From Pollenia angustigena (lineage: Eukaryota > Arthropoda > Insecta > Diptera > Polleniidae): 64,000 nucleotides of DNA. The stretch spans positions 195,318,208 through 195,382,207 of the forward strand of contig OV884058.1 in assembly GCA_930367215.1 (NCBI GenBank). Reading direction: 5' to 3'. Numbering within the stretch: position 1 is the stretch's first letter; the number at the start of each line of letters is the position of its first letter. The position numbers were made by a program, and so were the translations under genes. Below are positions 21,365-35,000 of this stretch, piece after piece. The notes under the pieces were generated by a model, which was given only the letters and a program-made list of their open reading frames with translations, made no database searches and was not told where the DNA came from.

Positions 21365-21640
21365 CTATTTTTCCATCCACATGTTAATGTTACTTTTTGC
21401 CATATCAATTAATTTGAGTTGGCTATTAAGTGAACTAAATCCTGTATGAAACCAATAAATCAATATTATCGAATTGGCTTCTAATTTCCTCTGCAACTCG
21501 GTGTAACCCATGTGCCAATCAAGTAGCATGTAACAGTTTTCGATAAATTGTTTTAGGACAATTGGCAGCCTTAACCATGTAAGGTGCTGCATCGGTTAAA
21601 AATTTAAGGATCTTTTGTCGAAATCTTGTATTTTAAGCAG
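21365..21640 (-). pseudogene. hAT transposase fragment
   Basis: In the frame 21592-21365 and the adjoining shifted frame, residues such as VLKQFIENCYMLLDWHMGYTEL correspond to the conserved hAT stretch that ends in an alcohol/His-rich LAHGLHRVAEE-like motif, here scrambled by a frameshift. It is the only coding remnant of its host element. The match is from memory of the family, not alignment. Confidence 0.5.
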
Positions 21641-22051
21641 AGCTCAAAAAAAATTAATTAATTGATTTAAAAAAAATTTTTTTGAAGGGTTTTTTTTATA
21701 CAATTTGGAAATTTTTCGAAGAACTTTTTTTTATAATATGGAAATTTAAAAAAATATATCACTCAAAAATGTTAAAATATGCAAAAATATGCATTTAAAA
21801 CCAAAATATGCAAAAATATGAATTTTCACCAAAATATGCAACAATATGCAAAAACAAATCGATGCCATTTTAACGTAAATTTAATGATTCGGAAAGAAAT
21901 TGGTCGACATCGGTTTTAGACTATCGACAAAAAACATGCATTTGCATGGAAATCGCATCCCTATTCATTAGTTAAAGCATATCTAATTTTATTTCTAATT
22001 ATATATGTGTATATAAAGGTAATTAACTTAAATTGGTAAATACGTCAAATA

Positions 22052-23695
<1,644 letters not shown>

Positions 23696-23950
23696 CTTGC
23701 TTTGAATTAAATTTAAAAAAAAATACCTTCGAATTGCTTCGAATTTTTGTTCACTTCATGGTTCAATTATTAGGTGTATGCAGAACTACAACAATGTAAG
23801 TATAGACAAAACCAGACGCTTTTTTGTATAAAACATGATAAAGATGTCAAAAACTGCATTTTGGTGTGTAAAAAGTGATAAGATGTCACAATAACATTTG
23901 CACGAAAAAAACACAACTCTGCAAAAAATCAGCAGGCGTTTTGCATTGAC

Positions 23951-24212
23951 CAAGGTTTATCCAATAGGTCTGCGCAAGAACCCATATGGTTATTCCTCAA
24001 CGATGTCAAGAGTTGTTTGCAATTTCCATAAACATGTATATTTTTGTTTACGTTTTTGGTTTTTTCCACACAAAAATTCACACAAAACACATTTTTCCTT
24101 TTGTTTCCTCTATGTGTAAAATTTTGACAAGGGCGAGGAATTTTACACAAACAAAATAAATGCCTGTTGTTTTCTTGTTGTAGAGGTAAGCAGGCCTATT
24201 GGATAGGCCTTG
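23951..24212. mobile_element. 262-bp MITE, CAAGG[TC]TTATCCAATAGG family
   Basis: The left end is CAAGGTTTATCCAATAGGTC, the right end GACC-like CCTATTGGATAGGCCTTG. Flanks GCATTGAC (23943-23950) and GCATGGAC (24213-24220) match 7 of 8, a worn 8-bp target duplication. Single ends of the same family are embedded in the CCCAGC elements at 44094 and 46723. It lies just upstream of the Acat2-like gene. Confidence 0.8.
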
Positions 24213-25295
24213 GCATGGACCAATCCTTGATGATATAAACAGATGGCATTACAACGCCAGATGACGATACTTTTCTTTTTCATTGCTTGTCCAATCTTAT
24301 GTCAAAATTTTGTTAATGTTAACAAAAGGTGCTGGTTCACACTCCTTTATAAGTTTTTGTCGTAAAGTTTTGAGTTTTTAGGAACAAGAGGAAAAGGAAT
24401 GACATTAGCTTTTCTGTTCTGTCCTTAATGCTCAAGTCTTAGCCTAAACTTAAAACCGTTATAACTTTTTGCGCAAAATATAAAAAGTTATTAAGATTCA
24501 ACTACCATATACCATTTATTACACTCATATTTTTAAATGCCTTTCAAGTAGGTTAAAATATTTGTAAAAGCAAACGCAAAATAGAAACCACATATTGTAT
24601 CGTCGGGTGGTTATTGGCTTGCCGCACTGCATAAAAATGTTTTGATCTACATTTTTTGAATAGAACATGCAGCATAACAATTACAAATAATAATATTTTT
24701 ACTTTTACATTAAAAGTTTGCTTCATAGCACAAAAAAGTGACGAATGGAGCAAAACAATGTTTAGAGAACTGTTAAATTGAGGATATGAGGCAACTTTAG
24801 TGCTCGATATCTCTTAATATATTCTAGATATCAAAAAATGGATTAAAGATTTGAAAAGAGTACTCATTTTTTTTATATAAAAATGTGCCATGCGACATGT
24901 CGAAAGCTCCCGACGCGTGTTGCTATTTGGAAAACAACGGCAAGGAAATTTTATTACAATGTGTTTAGAGCTACTCAACCTTAAAATCTTACGCAATTGC
25001 ACTTTACCTTTATTTAAGGAATATAACATTAGGTTTAGTTTCTGACCAGTTTTTCTTTTGCCGAACTAACGTTTGTGTTTTTGTTATTTTTTAATATTTC
25101 AGATACAAATTTGTCTAACTTAGAATGTACTAATAAAGTGACCTCACAAGCGCAGCTGTTTGCAGTGATTTTCTTCGTGTGTGACGTTTGGTGCCATTTT
25201 TTTTTTGTTTATTTACTTTTTTTAATAAAGAATTTTGACATTTACCGTCTCAATTCTAGCAACAAAATGCTTGTTGTTTTATCTATTGTTGCATT
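24213..25295. other. Intergenic region with MITE fragment
   Basis: No supported gene. Near 24329 there is one end of the GGTGCTGGTTCACAC family (see 32189 and 59877) followed by its typical AAGAGGAAAAGGAATG interior, without a matching second end. The rest is AT-rich unique sequence. Confidence 0.4.
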
Positions 25296-25542
25296 CAAGG
25301 TATATTTATAGCAGGTAGTCTCGGAAAGCCAGCTGGTTATTTTTTATTTGCTTGTTTTGCGATACAAACTGTCAAAGTTGTATAGTAAACAAGTAAACAA
25401 GTTTTTTGTTTTATCTTTTGTCTCTTTTCAACCCCTTTGCTGTTTGACAGTTCGTATCATAAAACAACAATAAAAAGCCCTGTTGTTTGTTTTATTGTAC
25501 AATTGTTGTAATCTCGCGGCTACCTGCTATAAATATACCTTG
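25296..25542. mobile_element. 247-bp MITE, CAAGGTATATTTATAG family, copy 2
   Basis: Perfect ends CAAGGTATATTTATAGCAGG and its complement, flanked by a perfect 8-bp duplication GTTGCATT (25288-25295, 25543-25550). Highly similar to 17463-17709, so the family moved recently. Confidence 0.9.
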
Positions 25543-25550
25543 GTTGCATT

Positions 25551-26378
25551 GTTGTAGTACTGAGGTCACTTTGTTAATACATTTTGGTCTAACTTTTAAT
25601 ATTTTTATTTTATAGAAGCTGTAACTTTTTATCTCAGTATTTGAAACATTGTCTTTCTCATTTTTCAAGGAAAATTTAAAGAAAGTTAATTGTTTTTTTG
25701 CATATACAATTTTTTGTTTGAATAATTTTATTATCCACCAATTTTGTTTAATAAAAATTCTAAAACTGCAGATTATTTTTTTTTTATTTGAATAATTTTT
25801 AGCTTTGGATATTTAAATATACAGGTCTGTTTTGAAAATCATTTGATTTCAAATCAATTGTGTTTTTTTAAAATCACACGTGCGATGTTATGGTGTTCCG
25901 TTGTAGGTGTTTTAATTAATTTTTTTAATTTCTTATATGCTAATTTGTTATTTAAATTCAAATTTAAAGAAAACCCGAACCAACGGATGTTATATTAATT
26001 TGGATATCTATTATATTGATTTTCTAATAAAACTTTTACTTTTTTTTTAAATATGTTTAAAATATCATTTTGGTATTGAGTACCCATAAAAACCTAGCGA
26101 GTACCAGGTATCATCTATTCAAATAGTCACTATATTTACAACCCTAAATCGTTAAATTAACATCACTTTACAAGTGAAAAATTGTTTCTCTACTGTGCAA
26201 AAAAGAAATAAGAAAAAATAAAAAAATTATAGATATTTTATACCTTAAAATTACAAATTATATTTTTATTTTAATAAAAAACAAAAGCACACTATAAAAA
26301 ACACAAATTTTACATTGATAAGGCTCAACAGTTTTACAAAGTTTAAAAGCGAAAACAAAATATAAAAAAAAATTTAAA
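25551..26378 (+). promoter_or_regulatory. Rac1 5' flank / likely 5' UTR
   Basis: AT-rich, with no coding frame. A relic related to the TIR of 38407-40568 (GAAAATCATTTGATTTCAAATC) lies at about 25824-25900. The ATG at 26379 is in a favourable AAAATG context. No TATA box or initiator is assigned, and an upstream non-coding exon cannot be excluded. Confidence 0.35.
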
Positions 26379-26957
26379 ATGCAAGCAATCAAGTGCGTCG
26401 TGGTGGGTGATGGTGCAGTCGGTAAAACCTGTCTACTCATTAGCTATACAACAAATGCTTTTCCGGGAGAATATATACCCACCGTGTTTGATAACTACTC
26501 GGCCAATGTTATGGTAGATGCTAAACCTATCAATCTAGGTTTATGGGATACAGCTGGTCAGGAAGATTACGATCGTCTGCGCCCTCTGTCGTATCCTCAG
26601 ACAGATGTATTTCTTATTTGTTTCTCCCTGGTAAATCCGGCTTCATTTGAGAATGTAAGAGCAAAATGGTATCCAGAGGTTCGCCATCACTGCCCCAACA
26701 CACCCATTATATTAGTGGGAACTAAATTGGATTTACGGGATGACAAAAATACCATTGAAAAGTTGCGTGATAAGAAGCTAGCTCCAATTACTTATCCACA
26801 AGGTTTGGCTATGGCCAAAGAAATTGGAGCAGTTAAATATTTAGAGTGTTCGGCTTTGACACAGAAAGGCCTAAAGACTGTATTCGATGAAGCTATACGT
26901 TCAGTATTGTGTCCAGTTTTGCAGCCAAAGTCCAAACGTAAATGTACGTTACTATAA
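26379..26957 (+). CDS. Rac1: Rac1-type Rho GTPase
   Basis: 192 residues in one exon, the standard Rac length. P-loop GDGAVGKT (10-17), switch I effector YIPTVFDNY (32-40), switch [21 protein letters not shown] with Gln61, TKLDLRDD (guanine specificity, Lys116/Asp118), a Rho insert region near 123-135, SAL motif at 158, a polybasic KSKRK and the CAAX box CTLL for geranylgeranylation at Cys189. Rac proteins cycle between GTP and GDP at the plasma membrane and drive actin remodelling through WAVE and PAK. Flies also have Rac2 and Mtl, so the Rac1 name over Rac2 is probable, not proven. All functional residues are intact. Confidence 0.93.
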   Translation: MQAIKCVVVGDGAVGKTCLLISYTTNAFPGEYIPTVFDNYSANVMVDAKPINLGLWDTAGQEDYDRLRPLSYPQTDVFLICFSLVNPASFENVRAKWYPEVRHHCPNTPIILVGTKLDLRDDKNTIEKLRDKKLAPITYPQGLAMAKEIGAVKYLECSALTQKGLKTVFDEAIRSVLCPVLQPKSKRKCTLL

Positions 26958-28140
26958 TTTCACAAAAAATCGGGGAATTCTTAAAGAAAAGCACACTAAC
27001 ACAAAGATTTAATAACAACACATAACACCATACTTTCAAACAAAGAAATTAAACAAGAAAAACATGAAAGAAACCGTTTTTAACACATGGAAAGAAGAAC
27101 GGATGAAAGTACATAAAAAAAGAAGAAAATTTAAATCGCCAGCCAATATTTATATATAAAACAAACAAACAATACCAATTTTTTGTACACTAAATGTAGC
27201 AATAGTCAATAAAAGAAGTCAATATGGTCTTCCAGACCTTGATAAAATAAACATTGTCACCAGGTCAACGTGTTTTAACGTTAAAACAAATCACCAAAAT
27301 CCAACAATGTCCCAATTTGAAAAAAAACCTAAGCAGTCCACTCACTATTTCTAGCTAAACAAAAGGACATTAATTATGACTAACTCGTGTTTACATATTC
27401 ATCCATACATATAAATATATATACATGTATGTATGGTGTATTAGATGTAAACAAAAAATGTTGATAAATGTTTTCATTTTGTTTTTACGATCTGTAAGTT
27501 TCAATTTCCCCCTTTTGTTCTATGAAATCTAAAAGCATAAGGAAAAAGTTTTTTTTTTGTTATTTAGAAAGTATTTCTTGTATATGTTTTAAAAAGATTT
27601 CTACAACAGCATTTTCAGCTTTATTTTAAAACCAACTAATCAGATAACAAAATTCAAAACTTAAAATATGGTTGTTTGTATCTTTAAAAATTGATTTCAA
27701 TAATGTATTATTTCGTGCCTATATTATTTTTAAATTTTATATAATATGTAGAATGTTAGTTGAACTGTATTTTGAATGCAAAATTAATCATTCAGAAATG
27801 GATTTTAAAACTGATCGAATTTAATCACACACCTGCAAAAAATGAATGTTGTAAAATTTTAAATTTGTATTACTAATTTTATTTCGACTAAATTTAGAAT
27901 TTTTCGAAGTATTTTTCAGGTTTATAAATCTATTGCAGACATTTCGAAGTGTTGTAATTTTTTTTAATAAAATATGTATTTCTTAAATGTTGCTAACATT
28001 TCTCTGAAAATAACATCAAAACCCTTCTTTTTTCATTTATTTTTTTATTCATCAGTCAAGAGCATTATTAACTTATTATTTATTTATAAATTTTTAAGTT
28101 GTGAGAAATTTTTTAATATGTTTGAAAATTAAACAAATTT

Positions 28141-28236
28141 ACGGGCGATTTCACTAAGTTCAGTTAAAATTAACTATAATAACTGTCAAAACGCACTGTT
28201 AGTTAGTTTTAACTGGACATGGTGAAATTGGCCGTT
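28141..28236. mobile_element. 96-bp fold-back MITE
   Basis: ACGGGCGATTTCACTAAGTT on the left and AACTGGACATGGTGAAATTG plus GCCGT on the right form imperfect inverted arms that include TTAAAATTAAC and GTTAGTTTTAA. Non-coding. Confidence 0.6.
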
Positions 28237-30190
28237 AAAGTCATAAAATTAAAGCAACATTTTGTTACCAGAAATTAAGTTAGAAAACTTTTTAAAGCTA
28301 TATATAGATGTATATAATATTATTGATGTTCAATGTCATCTAACTAATAAATGTTTATTTAAGTTTCGAATTTGAGATTTTCAGCAAATTTCGAATGATA
28401 ATAACTGCCTGCTTTAAAATTTTTTAGCACTTTGGGTCGAGTATTCGGCCATGTTCTGACATTCTGAATGAAACTCGTGCGTTTTTTTTGAGATCTGTTT
28501 TAGTTTCTTAAAAATAATATAGTTCCCTTGATCATACTTATGTAATCTGAAGTCGCCAAACTCCTTGCGACTCCGATTTATAGAACACCTATTATGCGAT
28601 TATTAAAAATATTTTAATATTCTAACCATTACTTAAACTTAACTTTAATCTAATGTGAGCGATAAAGTAAATTAAGGTTTATCCTACCTGGAGGTTAAAG
28701 TAAAGTTGTAAAAATGGAACACTTTTTATACGGAAGATAATATCCTACCTTTAGTTATCGGTAAGTTGTGAAAAGGAGCCTTAATTTTTTTTTAAATTAT
28801 CAAAAAAAAAAACTTTAAAACGTATTTAAAACTTGTAAATTCTATAGAAACGGAAAATTATAATGCATTAAGGAAATCCATTACAAAATAATTGCTATAA
28901 TAATAATGCATTCAAAATTTGTTTTTCTCTACTCTTTTAAATAAATTTTAACCAATTTTCTATTTTTAAATAATTACCTAAAGTAGCCTAAAATTTTAAA
29001 GTTTTCAAATCTTATTTCCACACAAAAAATAATTTTTTTTTTTTCAAACACAACTAATCTTAATAGAAAATATATAGTTTAAATGGTATACTTTAGTCTC
29101 AAACATATAAAATTTTTTCTCCTGTCTCCTTTATTAACTTTATAATTTATCTTTTGCTTTCTCTATCAATGTGCATTATTTAAAACTAAAAGTTTTTTTG
29201 TAATTATTTTAATTAATAATAAATATAAAACAAACTAAATATAAACTTAAATCTTTTTGGCTTTATTTTTATATTTTTCTAAATTTAATACATACATTAT
29301 TACAAATATAAGTTGCTTATATACCAAATTTACAAAAAAAAAAAAAAAAAAAAAAAAAATTCTATTTTGCAATTTAAACTAAACTTCTTACAACTATGAA
29401 ATAAAATTGTTTTTATGTTAAAATTTATTAACTTAAAAAAATAAAATATACAATATTTAGTAGCTCTCAAAAAACAAAAAAAAAAAAAAAAAAAAACAAA
29501 CAAAACCCACTATATTCAAAATAAAATAAGTTATTAAACAATTTTTATAGTAGTATTTTGCTGTTACTCGTACAATAGTACAACATAATGTTTGCAACAT
29601 TTCTGCTATAAAACAAAAAATAAATATGTAAAAAAAATTAAAATTTTTCAAAACTCATTCATACTCATAAATAACTAAACAAAATAGAAGATAAACGAAA
29701 CACAGAAACTATTAAAAGAAATAGAATAGAAACATAAATCAACCACATCATTATACCAACCAACAAATTTTTTCCATTAAAAATGAGTCAGTCAGTTAGT
29801 GTAATGTAATGTTTTGAAAACCGAATTATTGAATATTAAATGAAGAAAAAATCAATTATACCATAGATTTACAGAATTTACTGGGCATTTCAATGACAAG
29901 CCTAAGAAAAACCATTTAGTATATTTGTGCTAATCAAATTTTGAAAAAATGAAAAAATAAAACAAACAAAATTACTACTACTATTTAATAATTATATATG
30001 TATTAAAACAAGCGTAATCTTAAAATAAAACGTAAAAATTGTAATACTTTCTAAACAAAACCAAAAAAGTAAATAAATTTTTGTGTGGCACATAATGTCA
30101 AAAAAAGGCTTTTATTTTAATTTTATTTTAAGCTCAAAACCTTTTTAAACGTAAACGTTGTTGTATGTATTAATGTGTGGTTTAAAGAAC

Positions 30191-30280
30191 ACGAGCGCAA
30201 AGCTCGTCCGTTCAACTTACATTAAAAACAAAAAAAAAAATTTCAAATTTGGAAATTGAACGGACGAGTTTTGCGCTCGT
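30191..30280. mobile_element. 90-bp fold-back MITE
   Basis: ACGAGCGCAAAGCTCGTCCG on the left and CGGACGAGTTTTGCGCTCGT on the right, arms extending by TTCAA/TTGAA. The loop is an A-rich tract. Related in sequence to the element at 44882-45067, which also ends in CTCGTTC-type arms. Confidence 0.65.
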
Positions 30281-30350
30281 CTTAACTGCATGCTTAACTA
30301 TTTGCAAAATCGTTATGAAAGAAACAGCTTTAAAAATATTTTCTATACAT

Positions 30351-30447
30351 ACCCTACAAGAAATGAATGAGCGAGTAGTCACATTTTTCATTTACTTAAC
30401 ACCAAAATGAATAATGTGACTTCTCGCTCATTCATTTCTTGTAGGGT
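30351..30447. mobile_element. 97-bp fold-back MITE
   Basis: Near-perfect arms of ~40 bp: ACCCTACAAGAAATGAATGA and its complement TCATTCATTTCTTGTAGGGT. Both flanks contain ATACAT. Confidence 0.7.
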
Positions 30448-30567
30448 AGTATACATATTTGTATACGAGTGTTTACGTTAGAATTTTGAAGAGGCAGTTA
30501 CTATTCTTACTTTTAAATTAAGTTTCGCATTATGTACAATAACCTTGCAAAGATAATCGTACATACA

Positions 30568-32073
30568 TCTATATATATAAAATTGTAACGTTACTGACTG
30601 ACTCACTGACTGATTGATTCATCATCGCACAGCCTAAACGCCTGAAGCTAGACACTTGAAATTTGGACCAGAATTTTCCCGTTTTTACCCTTTTTAACCC
30701 CCTAAACATTCGAATTTCCAAAAATCCCGTCTTAGTGGATCGATTTGGGGAGTGACCAATCTCTGGTCCAAATTTCAAGTGTCTAGCTTCAGGCGTTTAG
30801 GCTGTGCGATGATGAATCAGTCAGTCAGTGAGTCAGTCAGTAACGTTACAATTTTATATATTTATATAGATATTGGACCTAAAAACATAAAATTAAGCAT
30901 GCAAGGTTCTGAGTGAATGAGAATCTGTAAGAGGGATCTTTTTGGTACTTTTTTATTCTTTGAATGGAACTTTTTGAATTTCCGTTAGTATTGGACCTAG
31001 AAACATAAAATTAAACATGCAAGGTCCTGAGTGAATAAAATCTGTAAGAGGGCCTTTTGGTACTATTTTGTTCTTTAACTGGTACCTTTTATATATCCGT
31101 ATTTATTGGATCTAGAAACATAAAATTAAACATGCAAGCTCCTGAGTGAATGAGAATCAGTAAGACGGATTTTTTGCTACTTTTTCGTTCTCTAACTGGT
31201 ATTTTTTTTAAAATAAACTGGTAATTTTTTTAATTTAATATTTATTTTTGTGCATTAAATAAAAAAGCAAATTGGTGTCTGGTACTTTTACGAAATTCGG
31301 TCGTTTTAGGTAGTAAATCTAGATTTTAAGCCAATACGTATATATATTATCTAAAAAATACAAATGCGAATTTGGTACTTTTTCGAAATTCGAACGTTTC
31401 AGGGGTGAAAATTGTACCTATATATATATATATATATATCGATCCCGCGAACCTCATACCTCCTAAACTAAAAGAGATAAAAAAAACACCAGCACTTATT
31501 CTTGTTTATTAGAAAAATTCGCTAACCGTATATTTCCTAAACAAAAAGAGATACAAAAAATTGAATACTAATTAGTGTTCATTAAAAAAATAAACTGACA
31601 GGTGTCTGGTACTTTTTTGAAGGAAGGCCTTTTTGGGGTGTAAAAGGGTAAATAAATATTGTATCACATTTTTAGCTTATCTAAAAAATACAAAACAGAT
31701 TTGGAGATTTTTTTGAAATTCAAACGTTTAAGGTGTGAAAATCGTTCCTAATTTTGTTACTGTTTTCTCAACATTTTTCTCCATCGCTATATAATATAAA
31801 TTTGTAAAGTAACTGACGGATTCATCATCGCACATCCTAAACTCCTGAAGCTAAAAAGCTGACTTTTGGACCGAAGGTTGGCCTCTCGCCAAATCGATTC
31901 CGCTAACCTTAAAAATCCAAAATTAAAGAGATCCAAAAAATTTAACACTTATTGTTGTTCGTTAAAAAAAATAACGGGACAGGTGCTTGGTACTTTTTTG
32001 AAAATAAACTTGGCATAAAAATATATCCACGAAGAAAAAGGAGACGCTAACGAAGTTGCGGGTTAGATGCTAG
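30568..32073 (+). mobile_element. Non-autonomous Helitron
   Basis: Begins TCTATATATATAAAA after an A and ends GGGTTAGATGCTAG before a T, the A|T target and CTAG terminus of Helitrons. Near the 5' end lies a ~95-bp-arm palindrome (about 30578-30865, arms containing CTGACTGACTCACTGACTGA and GCTAGACACTTGAAATTTGG). Downstream there are three diverged ~105-bp repeats (ACATAAAATTAAACATGCAAG at 30885, 31001, 31117). A second 5'-like start occurs at 31786. No Rep/Hel coding sequence. Confidence 0.8.
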
Positions 32074-32188
32074 TATAACATATTTTGTTGTCCCTTCGAA
32101 AACTCGTACACGTTCAGACATTGCCATGTTCTGACAATCGCACGATTTAAAATCGCAAAACGCTAAATTTATTTTATGCTGTTCTGTA

Positions 32189-32292
32189 AGTGCCGGTTCA
32201 CAGAGCGGAAAAGAAGTGGCATTCTCTTTTCCCTTCTCTCCTAAAAACTCAAGACTTGACGAGTCAAACTTGACGTGTGTGAACCGGCACTA
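32189..32292. mobile_element. ~104-bp MITE, TGC[CT]GGTTCACA family
   Basis: AGTGCCGGTTCACAGAGCGG on the left, and on the right ACGTGTGTGAACCGGCACT. The interior contains TTTTCCCTTCTCTCCTAAAA and CAAGTCTTG-like pairs, shared with 59877-60142. Confidence 0.75.
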
Positions 32293-33140
32293 ACTCTTGC
32301 GTTTTGCATGCTATCTGCCATATTTAAAATGTTATTTTTGTGTTGAAATCGATATTCAGTTTTATCAGTAAATTGTAAATAAATATGTAAATAACAATGA
32401 AATAAACCTCATTTCATTCGAAATTATGTTAAGATAAATGTTTTTAGACCAAAACTGATTTTTGTCGTATTTTTATTTTTTTTATAAATTTTTAAAGAAC
32501 AAATAATTTGTTCTTTTTCAAAATGTTCCGTTTTTTCTTCAAAAATTCAATCATCTCTGAAACTACAGGGCGAATTCAAAAACAAAGTAAGCACGGCTTA
32601 AAGATAATACTGTTGCCGAGTTTAAAATTGTTAACTGAATATGGTTAACATTTTTGAAGTTATTCCTATATATCAGAGATGTAAATGAATCATTCATTTT
32701 TGAATTAATTCGTGAATCGTTCATGCACTGAATTAGCAAATTTTGAATTAATTCTTTTCACACAAAAAAATGAATTGAATGAAATTTGAGTCAATTCATT
32801 TAAGTTTAGCAAACATGAAATGCAATTCATTTGAATTGACTTTGAATTAATTCAAATGAGTTAGAAAAAATGAATTGCTTTTGAATTAATTAAAATGAGT
32901 TAGAAAAATGAATTGCAATTCTTTTGAATTAATCAAAATGAACTAGAAAAATTTATTTGTTATTCATTTTCAATTTATTTGAATTGAATTGATTTTGAAA
33001 AAAGACTACTGTAAGTAAATGTAAAAAGTTAGAAAAATTAATTCAAATGGATTACAAAAGTAACTTGTAATTCAAATTTATCAAATCAAAAAATTAATTA
33101 ATGCTCATGCTGATAGGATTTTCGCAGCTCCCTACTAATA

Positions 33141-34441
33141 AGGGTGCGTACAGAGTGGCCGCTTGTTGCTGAGCCAAGCCGACTAACGCTTATTGCGAGA
33201 ACCAATACGATAAAACTGTTACTTTACAAGTTAGTACAAATAAGCGCGAACAGATCATAGTAGGCGCTGAGCTGGTCGGAGCGCAAAGCTGATTGAATGC
33301 AAGAAAACAGTTCCAAAGCGTTTTTCAGCGCCGAAAACATTGTTGATGTTATGTTGTTATGATTTCAACATTTAAAAAATTAAAAACAAAAATTTAAGAA
33401 AAAGTAAATAAAACATGCAATCAAAAAATTAAAAACAATAATAAAAAATTAAAAAGAAAATAAAAATATTATTTAAGAAAATAAAAATTAAAAAAAAAAT
33501 AAAAATTACACAAACAAATAAAAATTCAAATAAATAACAAAAATTGAATAAAATTATAACAATTATAAAAAAATTAGTATTGTGGTAATTTTGTTGAATA
33601 ATTAATAACAATTTTATTTAATTAATTTTCATGTTGTAAAATTCCTTTCTCCATAAAAATAATTTAATGAAAATAAAATTTGATGATCTTAAGCCTGATT
33701 AAAAATATTGAAAATTTGGATTAAAAACCATAAATAGTTCAACAAAATTACCACAATACTAATTATTGCTAAAGCTAAGGCACAACCTCTATGTGTACAT
33801 TTGTCCTTCAAGTTGTGCTGAAAAAGGTCAACGAAAAAACAGAGGTAAGGGAAAAACATGTAAAATCAATTAAAAATGAATAATCATTCAAAAAAGCAAA
33901 CTTCGATCTACCAAAGGTAAAAATACAATTTGGTTTAAGGATTGATGTTTGACTATTGACGTCAACAGTCGACGATGGTTGCGGGTGTAAGACGGCAAAC
34001 CCATTGAGGGGATCGAGTGGTAGCGATCGAAACATGTCAGGGTAACCAGCCGCCTGGGTTCGAATCTCAGGTCAGTCAAGAATGAATGATTATCAATAAC
34101 AATTTTAATTAATTTTCATGTTGTAAAATTCCTTTCTTCATAAAAATAATTTAATGAAAATTAAATTTGATCAACTTAAGCCTGATTAAAAATATTGAAA
34201 ATTATAAAAAAATTAAAAAAACCTTATAAACAAAATTTAAAAAAAAATGTAATAAATATTTCAAAAATAATTGAAGAAATGCGTTAATAAGTAAAATTTA
34301 AAAAACACAAATATATAAAATATCAGTGCTGATTTTCGCATCCACTATGCACACTCAAACTTGGTTCTCGCATGAACCAGTTTTCGCAATAAGCGTCAGA
34401 CGTCTCGGCTCGGCAACAAGCGGCTACACTGTACGCACCCT
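33141..34441. mobile_element. TIR element, AGGGTGCGTACAG ends, nested
   Basis: Left AGGGTGCGTACAGAGTGGCC then GCTTGTTGCTGAGCC; right GGCTCGGCAACAAGCGGCTA then ACTGTACGCACCCT. Subterminal arms also pair (AACGCTTATTGCGAGAACC with GGTTCTCGCATG...CGCAATAAGCGT). The interior holds a diverged copy of the 563-bp unit. Target duplication not resolved. Confidence 0.7.
33572..34200 (-). repeat. Diverged copy of the 563-bp tRNA-like unit
   Basis: The plus strand here corresponds to the minus strand of the tandem array. It keeps the A-box-like GATCGAGTGGTAGCGATC and a B-box GGTTCGAATCT inside a canonical-looking T-arm: CTGGG, loop TTCGAAT, CTCAG. Many substitutions and partial inverted duplication of its ends mark it as older than the array. 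Confidence 0.75.
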
Positions 34442-35000
34442 AATTCAAGTCATATTCTGCCGTTACCTGCTAATTACAGTACATCATTGGAATTTCTATT
34501 CTTATTATTTTCTACGCCTTTCGACAATTACCTCGTACTAGGTGATATCCAAAATGAGTGTAATGCTGTCTGATATAATAAAATGAGTTGAATAACAAAA
34601 CGGGAGTAATGCTTCTTCGCATTTACTTACAGTAATCTTTTTTCAAAATCAAATCAATTCAATTCAAATAAATTGAAAATGAATAACAAATAAATTTTTC
34701 GAGTTCATTTTAATTAATTCAAATGAATTCTAATTCATTTTTCTAACTCATTTGAATTAATTCAATATCAATTAAAATGAATTGGAAATGAATTGCATTT
34801 AATTTTTTCTAACTCATTTGAATTGATTCAAAGTCAATTCAAATCAAATGAATTTCAATTCGTTTTACCAATTCATTTGAATTAAAAATGAATTGCAATT
34901 CATTTTGCCCAACTCATTTGAATTTCAAATGAATTGCAATTCATTGAATTCATTTTTTTTTGTGTGAAAAGAAGCTAATTCGTAATGAATTAGAATCAAC

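Larger units (their letters stand above)
20707..21963. mobile_element. Non-autonomous hAT element with TAGGGATG ends
   Basis: The ends are TAGGGATGAGATTTTCATGC and, on the right, GCATGGAAATCGCATCCCTA. A perfect 8-bp duplication TTCATTAG flanks it (20699-20706, 21964-21971), which fits hAT. The interior has repeated ATGCA-containing phrases (AAAATATGCA) near both ends and a transposase fragment on the minus strand (21365-21640). Another MITE (20939-21071) sits inside it. Confidence 0.9.
26958..30567. other. Rac1 3' UTR and intergenic AT-rich DNA
   Basis: The Rac1 3' UTR probably ends near one of several AATAAA signals (around 27208-27250 is a candidate). The rest is non-coding, with homopolymer A-runs at about 29336-29360 and 29470-29497 and three short fold-back elements annotated separately. 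No gene is supported. Confidence 0.45.

Noticed and set aside
23898..24150. 73-residue frames upstream of Acat2
   Set aside because: Both lie within the CAAGG MITE at 23951-24212.
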